In this document: one piece after another, positions 35,421-46,495 of the stretch
Numbering within the stretch: the first letter of the stretch is position 1
Layout: every line of letters begins with the position of its first letter
Source: Sphagnum magellanicum
Taxonomy: Eukaryota; Streptophyta; Sphagnopsida; Sphagnales; Sphagnaceae
Assembly (NCBI GenBank): GCA_021904315.1
Contig: CM038912.1
Location: 13,541,061-13,605,060 of the forward strand
Reading direction: 5' to 3'
Length of the DNA stretch: 64,000 nt
Notes under the pieces: generated by a model
Told to the model about the DNA's origin: nothing
The model's database searches: none
Seen by the model: only the letters and a program-made list of their open reading frames with translations
Program-made: the position numbers and the translations under genes

Positions 35421-36599
35421 AAGGGTTTCTTCTACTAGTGCTATCCATAATAAATCACTTTTATAAATAATTATAATGATTATGTTTATTAAATCTAAGT
35501 GACACTAAATAATTATTGTTATGACATAGATTTGTACATTATATAATTTATATTCTTATATTAGAAGAAATTAATTAATTAAATTAATGTGACATTACTT
35601 TAAAATCATTGTAATTACTTCATATAAGAATTAATTAGTATGTGCATGATTATTTTCTAATTGAACATAATTATTCACACTTTTTAATTTATAACTTCAA
35701 ACCTGAATTAAAAATTTGGAAAAATTATAGTGTAGTTAGAATAATTATTTTACTGATTTTAATTTCACGAATTATTATACAATAATATTATCTCTAAAAA
35801 AATTGTGATTAATCATCTATGATAAATATTTTATAGTAATTTTACAGTAAATATGAAAATTAATGTTATGTTTAACAAATTATTGTATTTATAGTTAATA
35901 ATTAACCAGAGAAAAAAAATATTTGACTTATAATAATTTCTACAATAATAATTTTTATTATAAAATAAATAATGTAATTAGTTGAATAATAATTCTTCAA
36001 AATTTTGTGTAAGAATTTACTTTCTAATAGCAATTGTTAATTCATGATATATAATTTAAAAATAAATGCTTAAAATATTTAAATTAATTTCATATTAATT
36101 ATATTATATATAGCTTGATCAGATTCTAAAAAGTAATTAAATATTTCTAAATATTTTATTATTTATGAGTTATGTATTAATAACTTGTGAGTAACTAGAT
36201 AGCTAGTTTGTCAAATATGAAGAAGGTATTACTTATTTAAGTAATTGATAATGAATACTGAATATTTGTAGTGTATAGTTTATAATTTAAATATATGTAA
36301 ATTTCATCATTATGAATTAAATGATTATTTAATTATCTAGTACTTGAATTGTTTAAAAATCTAAAAACCCTAAAATTAAGGGATGAAGAAAGTTTTGGAA
36401 TTACAACTTACTTTGTAAGCAAGTTGCAACTTCAAAACTTATCCCATATTGTTTGTTCTCCATTCCTATTTTGAACACTATATAAACAAAGGGGTGTGCC
36501 TATGCAATTTCACATTAAGAAGTTTGTGCACAAGGGATGAGTTAATCAAAAGGCTCAACCCAAAACAAAAAAACAAATAATGCACAATTCTAAAGTACA

Positions 36600-36800
36600 T
36601 ACCTCCCCAACCTACTTATCTATTTAGTTAGGTAAGTACCTAGTTTGACCTACCCATCTAGGTTAGCCTATGTACCTACCTATATGAGTAGGTATTTAGC
36701 TTAGGAAGGTAAAACATACCTATTTATTTTTTTACCTAAGTAGGTAGGTAAGTAGGTAAGTAGGTAAGGATTATAGGCACCTATTTATGTACCTACTAAC
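36600..36800. repeat. TAGG/CCTA-rich palindromic zone
   Basis: About twenty TAGGTA or TACCTA words in mixed orientation alternate over 200 bp, with the run TAAGTAGGTAGGTAAGTAGG near 36740. The zone can fold back on itself. It parallels the TAGG repeat at 10389 in the other CACTA element, suggesting a shared internal feature. Confidence 0.8.
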
Positions 36801-37235
36801 TTAATATTAATATTTTTATTAAATTAAAATTTTTTAATGCCACATGGCATATTTACATTGGGCCACATGTCATAATATAAGATCATCCAAGTCTTTGAAT
36901 TGAACGTTTTAGATTATTTCAAAATAATAATAATAGTAATAATAATAATAATAATAATAATCATATATTAAGACACGTGGCAACACATGATTTGCTTTCA
37001 ATTATGACCAAAATAGTTGCATATTAGTCGCATGTGACAATACATATACAATGGAGTCAAAGGATGAAATGTATTTGTTGACTTTTTCTTTCATACAATA
37101 TTCTTTGTCATTTGCGACTAATTTATCACATGCGACTTGTTTTAGGCAACTAAAAGGATTTTAGTTACAAAATGTCTTTTGCGACTAAAATTTAGTCGCA
37201 AAGAACAATCGAAAATACATGTTTTTCTTCTAGTG

Positions 37236-38072
37236 TCAACATCCAAGATTTTTTTAAAAAAACCATGATGAAGTGAAAAGGAAAAACGCCTATAAAAAAA
37301 TAAGTTGAAAAACTTTTTAAGAAAAAACCAGTGTCTAAAGCGAAAGAGAGCCATAAGATGTTGTAGTGGATGAAGATGGAGTCCAACAAACTCAAATGGG
37401 TTAGAGGAGTTGGTTTGGAGAGCCTATTCAACCTATAGTGGACAATGCTAACAAAAGACCTATTACAAAACTTCCGATAAACCTAGGAAACAACGAAAGA
37501 TGGAAGAATTCAAAGGCGAGTTCATGGTCAAAAAAATTTCATTGATCAAGTACTTATTCATGAGTAACTTGGAATTTCCAAGGAGGGAATAGTAGATGCT
37601 ATAAATGCAACTTTTGAAAAAGCCAAAATTGCCTTAAAAAAGAATTGTAGGTTCATATGCCTTTATTGAGAATGAACAGTGGAGTGCAATGTGCATGAAA
37701 GAGAAATTTCATGCAAAATTTGTAGCCATTTTGAAAAAAAATTATCATAAAGAGAGGTTAGCTTATTTTAACAATCAAATTGCTATTATTTTTGACCTAG
37801 CCAATAAGGGGCAACATGTTAACTAATGTTCCATATGTTAGCCCAGTTATTGGTTAAATTAATTCACTAGAATGAACGTAAAAAAAAGATAGTAGCTAAC
37901 TTGGTTTCTAGTAAAACCAAAACAAATTATTATTATTAAGGGCCCATATTTGACATTTTATTTAGGAAGTGGTTCCCTTTATCCAAAGTGCTTTCATTCA
38001 GAATAGTAACTCGAGAAGAACATGTATCATTAACGAATCAAAAGTGCTAGGTTGTATAACAATGACAAGTTT
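37236..38072 (+). other. Coding-like debris, unassigned
   Basis: Plus-strand frames at about 37480-37720 give stretches such as EEFKGEFMVKKISLIKYLF and NLEFPRREIVDAINATFEKA, broken by stops. They may continue the remnant at 33790-34519 across the CACTA-like insertion. I do not recognise a family. Confidence 0.3.
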
Positions 38073-38157
38073 TGTCGTAACCTTAGCCTTGGGCTCGTGA
38101 CCAAGGCAAGGGCTTACAAGAGTGCGGGACAAGAAGGAGGCCCAAGAGACACATCTT
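38073..38157 (+). repeat. Fragment of the gypsy LTR family (start only)
   Basis: TGTCGTAACCTTAGCCTTGG and the following 80 bp match the first part of the solo gypsy LTR at 46496 (TGTCATAACCCTAGCCTT, then CGACCAAGGC). Similarity fades after about 85 bp. It is an older, diverged piece or a related family. Confidence 0.6.
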
Positions 38158-39164
38158 ATACTCCCAAGAATCTCCAATCCCATTAGTCATTAGGATTGTC
38201 ATCTTATTTGATTGGAGGATGGAATATTTTTTGTGTTTCATTGGGCCCAAAAATTTTCATCCTAAAATCAATTGGAGGGCAAATTATTCTCAATTTTCAT
38301 TAGCTCTTGAAGGACGAAGAGGCCATTGATTGGAGGGGAGGATTTTGAAACTTCCATTGGGCAAGGGGAACAAGCTCAAGGAAAGGTCATGGAAGCTTAC
38401 CATGGGAGAGAGGAATATCTTGTGTTGGGGGAAGGGGAAAGGAGGAGAATGAATGTGTGAGGAAAAGATTAGTTCTTATGTGTGGAAAGGTGTTGTTCAT
38501 GAAAAACATGTGTGCAAGAAATAAGCATGGAAGGATTTCCATGACAAAACCTCTGGAGTTTTATTTCATAATTGTTCCTCCCAAATCCAACCAAATCCAC
38601 CATTGGATTTGTGTCAAATTTAAAATAGTTCTCGTTTAGGAGGTGTAGAAGGTTCTCTCCAAATTTCAGCATCATCGGGTTTGTTGTAAGGGAGCTACAC
38701 TTGCTAAAAGTAGAGGGGGTTAAAATTGTCTGTTTTTTCCTCAATCTTAGTAAAGTGATTTTTAGTCCCAAGGTTTAACTCTTGATTTTTTTTATAAAAA
38801 ATTATAAGATTTTGTAACATGGCTCTTTTTTAGATTAATTTTTCAAAAATCCAATGCATGTTAGATTAGGAGGTTGTATGTAGATGTTATGACGAATGGA
38901 ACAAAAGGGGTTCAACCATCAAGCGTGACATTGAATGAACATCAACATAATGCCCTTTCACATTCCATCATGGTGACTTATGATTCTCCCACAATGTCTT
39001 TGTATCTTCCAAGTGGACACAACATATTAAATTTTTAGTGAACTTCATTGCATTACATCGAACCACCTTACTTGTTAGATTACAATTACATAATAGTTCC
39101 ACTTCCAAGTGGGTTTTGTGAGTGCATATCTTCATGTTGAAGGTGTGCAAAAATGCCTCACACT
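38158..39164. other. Intergenic, no gene seen
   Basis: No recognised domain. The open frame at 38968-39279 on the minus strand starts in copia F text and runs out of it at about 39165 into unrelated sequence. Confidence 0.45.
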
Positions 39165-39810
39165 TACCCTTAGGGAATGGCACCAAGGACCAAGTGTTGT
39201 TGACAATAAGAGAGTTGTATTCTTTTTGCATGGCAATCTCCCACTTCTTTGCATCTTCGCCATTCGACGCCTCTTGCACGGTTTGAGGTTCTTTTGAAAA
39301 AACTATGGTGGCTCATTCCACGTCTTTAGTGGCAACCCACCAATCACAAGGCCATTTTTTACGTTGTCTTTGGGGCCTTTCTCTTTGTGCATCTTGTTCT
39401 GGTTCATTCAAACTTTCATCTTATGGTGTAACAAATTCTTTTTCCGAAAAAGAGTTTGATGTAGATTCATCACCTTCCACGTCTTCCTATAGTTTCTCCT
39501 TCAAAGATATACGCTCTGCATTCTTGACAAGTTCATTATCATTCACGACTTCATCCACAACAACATGTTCTACTTGCTTTAAAGGGGGTGTATTATCATG
39601 AACACCTTCTATTTCTTCTATTCCTTCCAAAAACACAACATTTCAACTCTTCATGATCCTTTTGGTTTCTGCACACATCAAGTGATATGCTTTAGTCCTT
39701 TCACAATACCCCTAAAACACACAAGGTATGGATTTGGACTCTAATTTGCTTCTCTTTTCATTAGGAATGTGAGCATATGTTTTGCAACAAAAACTCTCAA
39801 ATGAGATACA
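39165..39810 (-). pseudogene. Copia F: linker and start of reverse transcriptase
   Basis: The minus strand near 39165-39297 reads ASNGEDAKKWEIAMQKEYNS and ends with SLVPFPKGK, the conserved entry to copia reverse transcriptase. Upstream, 39298-39810 matches the Ser/Glu-rich linker and the integrase tail of copia A, with stops. The RT catalytic region is not present. Confidence 0.8.
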
Positions 39811-40507
39811 TTAGGCTTTGTGTCTTGTGTTTTGCGAGGTTTTAAAATCAAGAGCTTTTGTTGGGCATCGATTCTTGATGTAAACCATTATGTTCACCGC
39901 TTCGACCCAAAACTCCAAGTCAAGTCCTTGTGCACGAATCATGCTTTTAGCGCACTCCATGATGGTCCTATTGGCTCGTTCCACAACTCCATTTTGTTGT
40001 GGTGGGTAAGGTGCACTTGTTTGTGGTTGGATTCCACATTCGTAAGAAGTCGTCAAACTTTTTGGAAACAAATTCTCCTCCATTGTCGGATTGCAAGGTT
40101 TTGATCTTCATGCCGGTTTGATTCTCCACCAAGGCCTTGTATGCCTTGAATTTTTCGAACACCTCTCCTTTCGCTTTCAAAAGGTAAACATGGGTTTTTC
40201 TCAAAAAGTCGTCAATGAAGGTGATAAAGTATTGTGCTCCACCACGAGATGTGCTCTTCATCGATCCGCACACATCGCTATGCATAAGTTCCAAAAGCTT
40301 GGAAGCCCTAATCCTTTCATCTTTAGGAAAAGATGTCCTTTGATGTTTACTTTCAATGCAAGCTTCACACACATGGTGCAATGGCACTTCTTTCAAATTC
40401 ATGCCATTGACCATTTTTTCTAACTTCAAAAGGTTCGCCATGTTGAGGTGGTTGAGTCTTTGGTGCCAAAGTGTAGCTCCTTGATTCCAAGACTTTTCCA
40501 CATTCAT
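39811..40507 (-). pseudogene. Copia F: GAG-pre-integrase and integrase
   Basis: Two overlapping frames (39968-40507 and 39811-40083) encode the zinc-binding pre-integrase region (LWHQRLNHLNMANL ... VCEACIESKHQ) and the integrase core. Visible are Asp in HSDVCGS, Asp in LQSDNGGEF (Arg to Gln before it) and Glu in NGVVERANRT, so the DDE triad survives. A one-base frameshift near 40030 separates the second Asp from the Glu. The block retains the LWHQRLNHL motif that copia A has lost. Confidence 0.9.
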
Positions 40508-41505
40508 ACTCTCCTTTCGAACATTGATGTTGAGAAGATATAAGTTCTTCTCCCTTTATGCTTCCGCCACAACAATTCCATGGACATTGTTCACCTTACA
40601 ACCATCCTTGTCAAACTCCACTTTTAGGCCCTCCAAATTGAGTTTGCTAATAGAAATGAAACTATTATTCATTTTGGGAACATGAAAAACTTGAATAATG
40701 GTTGTAAACAACAGTCTACTTCCAACTTACATTGTGGCCTTGATGCTCCCTTTGCCAATGGCCTTCAAAATTATGTCATCTCCCATGTACACCTTCCGTG
40801 GAACAATGGATTCATAAGTGGTGAACCACTTTTGTTCGAACGTCATGTGTTATGTTGCGCTAGAATCGATGATCCAATCATATGTCGTATGATCATTAGC
40901 ACTCAAGGCGGCAACAAACATTTGTTTTTGATCTTCACAAGCTTGGTTTACCTTTTCTTTCTCATCACTCTTTTTCTTCAAACGATTCCTCACAAAGTGT
41001 CGGGGTTTTTTACAATAAAAGCAAAGCTTTTCATTTGCTTTATGAGTTTTGTTAAAGCATGCAACATTTTTCGTACTTTCACTTTTTTTTCTTTTGGAAA
41101 CCTCAGCAATTGAGCAAGGATGAATTGAAGGTCAACATCCTTGGTGGACATGGATTCCAAATTCGTGACTAAATTATCAAAAGATGGCAGAAGGCTCATG
41201 AGAAGTACCATGTACATGTCTTCATCTTCAATCTTCATCATTGAGAATTATTACACTCCAATCAATAAACTTCCAAAGCCCATGCTTGGAAAACATCATG
41301 CGCATCTTGAATTTCCAAAGGTGAAAGTTGCCACCATCAAACTTTCCATGACTTTCAAAGACTTCATTTGGAAGGATGACATTTTGTTGAACATAAATGT
41401 TAAAACAAACACTCTATGTTTTTTTTTGTTTTTTTTTTTGTATTCAAATGAATTATAAGTGGAAATTTTCAAGTTGAAAAACTTACTAATGTTTGAAGAC
41501 CTCAT
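40508..41505 (-). pseudogene. Copia F: gag and protease
   Basis: The gag start MSSFQMKSLKVME lies at about 41380. The middle of gag is deleted near 41245, where text jumps to the MSTKDVDLQF block. The zinc knuckle reads CFYCKKPRHFVRNR in the proper frame, so the last Cys is Arg. The protease motif reads D-S-S with a stop two codons later (expected D-S-G-A-T-Q), so it is inactive. Frameshifts separate these blocks. Confidence 0.85.
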
Positions 41506-41742
41506 TTGAAATCTCTTTCACTCAATTGTTATATGTCACAAAACAAAACCTTTACAAAAAACCCTCAAACATTTTAAAAACTTGCTTGTTTAAACCTAAA
41601 ATTTGAATTAAAACTTATAACATTAACAAAGAACTCTTTTTGACACACTTGAAACTTGAAGCTTTCAATAACTTGAAAAACCTCTTTTGCACACACGTCA
41701 ATCTTTAATGTCGAAACTCTCAACAATTCGAAGAACTTTCTT

Positions 41743-42657
41743 TGACACGCTCCCAAGCTCTTTAATGGACTCAAATGTGAGTCCAAACTGAAGACATCGG
41801 AAAAACGAGGAGTTGTGGCACGCTCCCTGGCTTGCAGCACTTTGAGGGGTAGAAGGGTGTGTTGGAGCTTCGAGATGGGACTAGGAAGAGTGACAAGCAT
41901 CAATTATTCACACGAACGTGCACAAAACCAACACAAGGTGGTTAGTGCATAATTGGAGCACTTTTGGCGCTAGGACGAGCCACGAGCAAACTCAGACTCA
42001 CAAGACTCACCACAGCTCGGACATGGGGGAAGTCACCACCTTCCCCCTTATAGTATACTCTGTGCCTCTCCACAAGGCCCACATCTAAATGGTTTTTTGT
42101 CCTTGGACTCCCAAGTGGGAGTCCCGAAATTGCCAAAATTAGGATTCCCACAACTTTGGGGCCCCATAACTTTGTGTGCAGACTTTCGATTGAAATAAGG
42201 TCTGAAGCAAAGTTGTAGCCTTCATTGAAAGCTTTCCAATGGCATGCTGCATGCCACTTTTACACAAGGAAATTGGGGTGATTCTCGACTTTTAGTGATC
42301 GGGAGTCAAATTATCAAATTGACTCCTAGCCCTTCTTTTGGCCATAACTTGTGTTTCAGATGTCCAAATGGGTCATGCGACCCCATTTCGGACATCTAAA
42401 TTTCAATAGATTTCCAATGGTATGAAGAATTATTCAAGCCATTGGGTTTTGACCCTTACAATCACTTTCTGAACATTCGGGAGTCCATTAGGACTCCAAC
42501 TCCTCACATGGGAGTTCACTTGGGAGTGTGAGGGTTCTTTCCCTCACACTCTTTTGCATTCCCGAGGGCATGAGGATGCGACTCCCAGGCTTAGTCTTGG
42601 CCCACACCTTTTCAAGCCTTTTGTTTTGGTCGTAAGTTCAAGGCTAAAGTTGCAACA
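41743..42657 (-). repeat. 3' LTR of gypsy E
   Basis: 915 bp. On the minus strand it begins TGTTGCAACTTTAGCC and ends GGGAGCGTGTCA, so TG...CA ends are kept. It matches the solo copy at 46496-47405 in opposite orientation and the truncated copy at 50992-51831. The bases outside the left end are TTCTT; the partner target duplication is lost with the 5' end. Confidence 0.9.
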
Positions 42658-42671
42658 TTCTCCCCCACTAG
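42658..42671 (-). promoter_or_regulatory. Polypurine tract of gypsy E
   Basis: The minus strand reads CTAGTGGGGGAGAA immediately before the LTR start TGTTGC, the expected plus-strand primer position. Confidence 0.8.
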
Positions 42672-43441
42672 GAAAAGAGGTTAATGTCCTCATTGACATT
42701 TAGAAATTATTTCCCAATGTAATTGGTTTCATTTGGATCCTTGGCCATTAATTGTCGAATTTTTTGGTAGGACCTTGCCTCAAGTTAACTTAGGCGTCCC
42801 CAAGTTTCCAACATTTTATTGGCAAGTCTAAAAGGGTCTCATATAAAACCCTTAACCTTTGCTTCGTCAAAAGACCTAAACTAGCCTAATTGATGAAGCC
42901 CTCATTTGGGAAACAATCATTCCATCCTTCCCTTCATGAAGAATTCAAACGAAGTCTAATTTTGACCTAAGTTACTTGACATGACTCCTTTCCCAACCTT
43001 GCACCTCGATCATAACAATTTAACTTAATTAAAGGTATGCCTACCAAGGTACGAAAATCAACGTTTAGGCTTTGTAAAAACCTAAGTCCCAAGCTACATG
43101 ATTATAGTACGCGAACGGGGTCATGACTTCCCATGTTGGCCACCACTACCAACCAACCTTTTGGGATGCATTTTAAACATGTGCATGTCCCTGTAAATTC
43201 ACCTTGTTTGCCTCCTCTTTTGGGGCCAAGGTTTCTCTTAGCTGCAATGTGTGAGTTTGATTTTGATTTGGGTTTACGCAAGAAAGTTCCACTTGTCCAT
43301 GCCACTTGACAACTATTTTAATCATATTCATTATGTCCATGATGCAATCTCTTGGAAGTCTTTTGCCTTTATTTCACTTGCAACTTGATGTGGTACATTT
43401 GTATAGTCTCCTACCCCATTAAAAGAAAGGTGATGTCCTCA
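42672..43441 (-). other. Spacer between chromodomain and 3' LTR of gypsy E
   Basis: About 770 bp of non-coding sequence between the polyprotein stop and the polypurine tract. The 67-codon frame at 43102-43305 has no recognised motif. Confidence 0.5.
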
Positions 43442-44173
43442 TCACGTTCTATGTTTTTTTTGCTTCTTCGTCGGTCTATTGTGGAATTCTTCTATGGTTT
43501 CTAAGGCATGTTCCATATCAGACTCATTCACCCAAGATGCCTCTATTGGATGGTATCCCTTCCACTTGACCAAATATTCCCGCTCTTGCCCCCTTAGTTG
43601 CCTTGACTTGAGCACGGCCTCCACTTCAAATTTCAGTTCATTATGAATCAAGTCTGGTGGGGGCCTCGAGTTGTGCTCTTAACTAGGCCTTGAAGCATTA
43701 CAGGTGATCGGTTTCAAAAGTGAAACATGAAATATGGGATGAACTTTAAGATTTTCCAGTAGTTTTAATTTGTAAATGTCGGGAAATTTATTTTCCAACA
43801 CTTTGAATGGGCCTATATATGGGCCTAAGAACTTGTGGCTTAAACCTTCTGGCAATCGAAATTTTTTGATGTTTAATCACACTTCGTCTCCTTCAAAATT
43901 CACCTCTTGTCGGGACTTGTCCACAAAATCCTTGTCCCATTTGTGCACCTTCTCAAGATTGGCTCTAGCCATTTCCCATAAGAGCCGCCTCTTTTCATCA
44001 AGTTGTGTGACCATCAACACTTCTTCATTTGCATCACTTGGGGGTTGCCTAAATGCGACCCAAGTTGTAGGCAAAATTGGTGACTTGCCCGTCACCATTT
44101 GAAAGGGGGTGGAACTTGTTGTCGAATGCTCCGAATTGTTGTAACAAAACTTGGCCAATTCCAAATGGTCCAC
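43442..44173 (-). pseudogene. Gypsy E: integrase C-terminus and chromodomain
   Basis: The first block (43877-44173) covers the end of the integrase (AKFCYNNSEHSTTSSTPFQM and a charged tail). A SHKFLGPYIGPFKV-type segment follows with frame breaks. The last block (43442-43651) is a chromodomain: EVEAVLKSRQLRGQEREYLV, then KWKGYHPIEASWVNESD, with the aromatic and acidic residues typical of the fold. In chromoviruses this C-terminal domain is thought to steer integration toward particular chromatin marks. It ends with a basic tail (RPTKKQKKHRT) and a stop. Confidence 0.9.
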
Positions 44174-45058
44174 CCAATCTTATTGATTCGCCACCACATA
44201 ATTCCTCAGGAATTATTGGATGACCAAGTTCACTCTCTTGGTTTGTCCATATGTTTGGGGTCAAAATGAGGTGCTCATCTTGAGTTTTGACCCCATGCGT
44301 TTCTACAAGGCTTGCCAAAACTTGCTTGTGATCTTTGGGTCTTGATCCGACACAATGTCCTTTGGGAGGCCATGATGCTTGAACACATGTGTGAAGAACA
44401 ACCTTCTCATCTCTTGGGCCATGGCACTTTTTTTGGTGGGAATGAAGTGCGCCATCTTGCTAAATCGATCCACCACCACCATGATGGCATCAAATCCCCT
44501 TGATGGTGGCAAATTCACCATGAAATCCATGGACACACTTTCCCACAGCCCTTCGGGAATTGATAATGGTCGCAACAATCATGCTTGTTTTTTATTCAAT
44601 GTTCGAGTTTGTTGGCAAATCAAACAAGTCTTCATGTATTCCTTTGCATCCTTTTTCAAATTTGGCCAATAATAGGACTTCTTGAGGAATGTTGTGGTGT
44701 GCTTTGCACCGCCATGTCCTGCAAGCGGCCCATCATGACATTCTTTCAAGAACACATCTCTAAACCTCCCTTTTGGAACGTAGAGCCAATTTTGCTTATA
44801 CCACAATAGTCCATTTCGCAAGTGGAAATGTGACTTGATCCCCTTTTGAATGTTTTGCTTCATTTCATTGGCGAACTCATCATGACGGCTCTCAAGTCGA
44901 ACTTCCTTTTGGATTTGTGTTTCCCCCACATACACCACTTTAAGTTGGTGTTTTCGACTTAGCGCATCAAGCACCACGTTTTCTTTTCCAGGCTTATGTC
45001 GAATGTCCACATTGAACAAAACCAATGTGTCTTGCCATCTCATTTGTTTTGATGACAA
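44174..45058 (-). pseudogene. Gypsy E: RNase H end, zinc region and integrase core
   Basis: 44579-45058 holds the end of RNase H (DIRHKPGKENVVLDALSRKH) and the integrase HHCC region (H and H in KECHDGPLAGHGGAKH, C and C in CLICQQT). 44303-44578 has the core with Asp in SMDFMVNLP and Asp in DIVSDQDPKIT, separated from the preceding block by a TGA. The third catalytic residue lies at about 44240 in a shifted frame. There the usual HPQT-GQTER block reads with a stop at His and Lys for the catalytic Glu. Strand transfer should therefore be abolished. Confidence 0.9.
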
Positions 45059-45932
45059 CTTTGGTTGAGTGACAACTTTTCAAGGTGACATTGTTGGTCC
45101 ACACCACCACATCCTTGGAGCCTATGTAATGGCCCCAAGTCTTGAGACAATGTATCACGGCCCACATTTCCTTTTCATGTGTTAGCCACCTTCGCTCCGT
45201 CTCACTCAACTTCTTGCTTTCAAATGCCACTAGCCTTCCATCTTGCACTAAGATTCCTCCCATCGCAAAGTCAAAGGCATTGGAGTGGATTTCAAAATCT
45301 TTGTCAAAGTCGAGTAACTTCAACACTAGCACTTTCACCAAAATGCCTTTCAAGGTTTCAAAGGCCTCATTGCATGTTTCATCCCATTCGTAAGTTCCGG
45401 ATGATTTCTTCAAAAGGTTGGTCAAAGGTGTGCCTATCTTCACAAAATTCTTGATGAACTTGTGATGAAAGGAGGCCAATCCTAAAAAAGATCTTAAGGC
45501 CAGAACTAACCTAGGTGGTTCCCAATCCAAAATTGCTTTCACCTTGTGGCCATCCATTTTCAAGCCTTCTTGGGTGATCCTATGTCCAAGGAAGTCCACT
45601 TCTGTCACCCCAAATTCGCATTTCTCAAACTTGGCATACAATTTGTTTTCTTTCAACCTTTGGAACACCTTCTGAGGATGCTCCACATGCTCCTCCATAA
45701 AGTGGCTATAGACCAAAATGTCATCTATGTATACAACCATGAAGCCATCAAGCCATTCCCGAAAAATGTCATTCATGAAGGTGCAAAATGTGGCGGGTGC
45801 ATTGGTGAGTCCAAAAGGCATCACCAAGAACTCGTATGAGCCATACCTTGTGCAACAAGCGGTTTTTTCTTCATCCCTTTCTACAATTCGAATTTGGTAG
45901 TACTCGGAGCGCATGTCAATCCTACTAAACAC
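44994..45932 (-). pseudogene. Gypsy E: reverse transcriptase and RNase H
   Basis: A 312-codon open stretch with FSRIDMRSEYYQIRI (catalytic Asp present), MPFGLTNAPATF and the YIDD motif (MVVYIDDILVYSHF). FGVTEVDFLGH and the connection domain follow. RNase H starts with FEIHSNAFDFAMGG where TDAS is usual, so its first catalytic Asp is Asn. FESKKLSETERRW and TNNVTL (TDN usual) follow. Its last 20 residues are out of frame, and a frameshift at about 45040 leads to the next block. A TGA at about 45945 separates it from the N-terminal part of reverse transcriptase. Confidence 0.93.
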
Positions 45933-45947
45933 TTTGGCTTTTGAGAG

Positions 45948-46490
45948 TCAATCAAACAAGTCATCAATCCGAGGTAATGGGCATCGATTCTTCATTGTCA
46001 CCTTGTTGAGGGCTCTATAGTGCACACACATCCTCAACGTCCCATCTTTTTTGTGAACAAAGAAGACGGGTGCCCCATATGGTGACTTGCTAGGCTTGAT
46101 GTATCTTTTTGCGAGGAGTTCCTCCAATTGAACCTTAAGTTCCTTTAATTCCTCATGATTCATTTGATATGGGGCCTTGCCAAGAAGTGCCACTCCCAGC
46201 ATCACCTCGATTACATGATCAACTTGTCTTCTCCAGGACAATTCATTGGGCAATTCTTCAGGCATCACATTCGAGAATTCATCCAATACTCACTTAAAGC
46301 ACTTGGGAGAGCTTAGCAAGTTGGTAGCTTCCTTTGGCTCAAACTCATCCAACACCTACATCAGACACTACATGCCATAACCTCCCATGCATTCCCTTTC
46401 CAATGTTTTTCCTAACATCGAGTGGATGGTGGATCCACCCACATTAAGCACTCCGTGTGAATACCTGCACGATCCCATTTTTGGATGGGA
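45948..46490 (-). pseudogene. Gypsy E: protease end and start of reverse transcriptase
   Basis: 45948-46286 encodes [20 protein letters not shown], the [19 protein letters not shown] template-grip motif, [20 protein letters not shown] and [12 protein letters not shown]. These are classic gypsy reverse transcriptase entry sequences. Before it, 46290-46490 gives the protease tail with several stops (VGGSTIHSMLGKTLERECMG). The right edge is the target site of the solo LTR at 46496. Confidence 0.88.
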
Positions 46491-46495
46491 TTCTA

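Larger units (their letters stand above)
34520..37235. mobile_element. Non-autonomous CACTA-like element
   Basis: The left terminus CACTAGTAGAAATCAGCC and reverse-complemented right terminus CACTAGAAGAAAAACATG share CACTAG-AGAA. GCGACTA/TAGTCGC motifs repeat in both orientations near both ends (34545-34740 and 37010-37200), as expected of CACTA subterminal repeats. The 2.7-kb interior is AT-rich, has no transposase, and carries a TAGG/CCTA zone like the element at 9968. A second inward terminus (reverse complement CACTAGTAGAAGAAACCC, ending at 35440) suggests two overlapping elements or a rearranged end. The flanking triplets ATC and TCA do not match, so the outer limits are less certain. Confidence 0.65.
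39165..41742 (-). mobile_element. Copia fragment F (5' half of an internal region)
   Basis: Minus-strand text runs leader, gag, zinc knuckle, protease, integrase and the first residues of reverse transcriptase, then stops abruptly at about 39165. The rest of reverse transcriptase, RNase H and the 3' LTR are missing. The right end of its leader is cut by the gypsy E LTR at 41743, so the 5' LTR is absent as well. Its coding text is closest to the piece of copia C at 61961-62192, for example around EEYNSL and NTWSLVP. Confidence 0.88.

Noticed and set aside
38945-38965. ACATAATGCCCTTTC shared with 30266-30282 as evidence of a copia A leader fragment
   Set aside because: Only about 16 bases match and the flanks differ; likely chance or microhomology.
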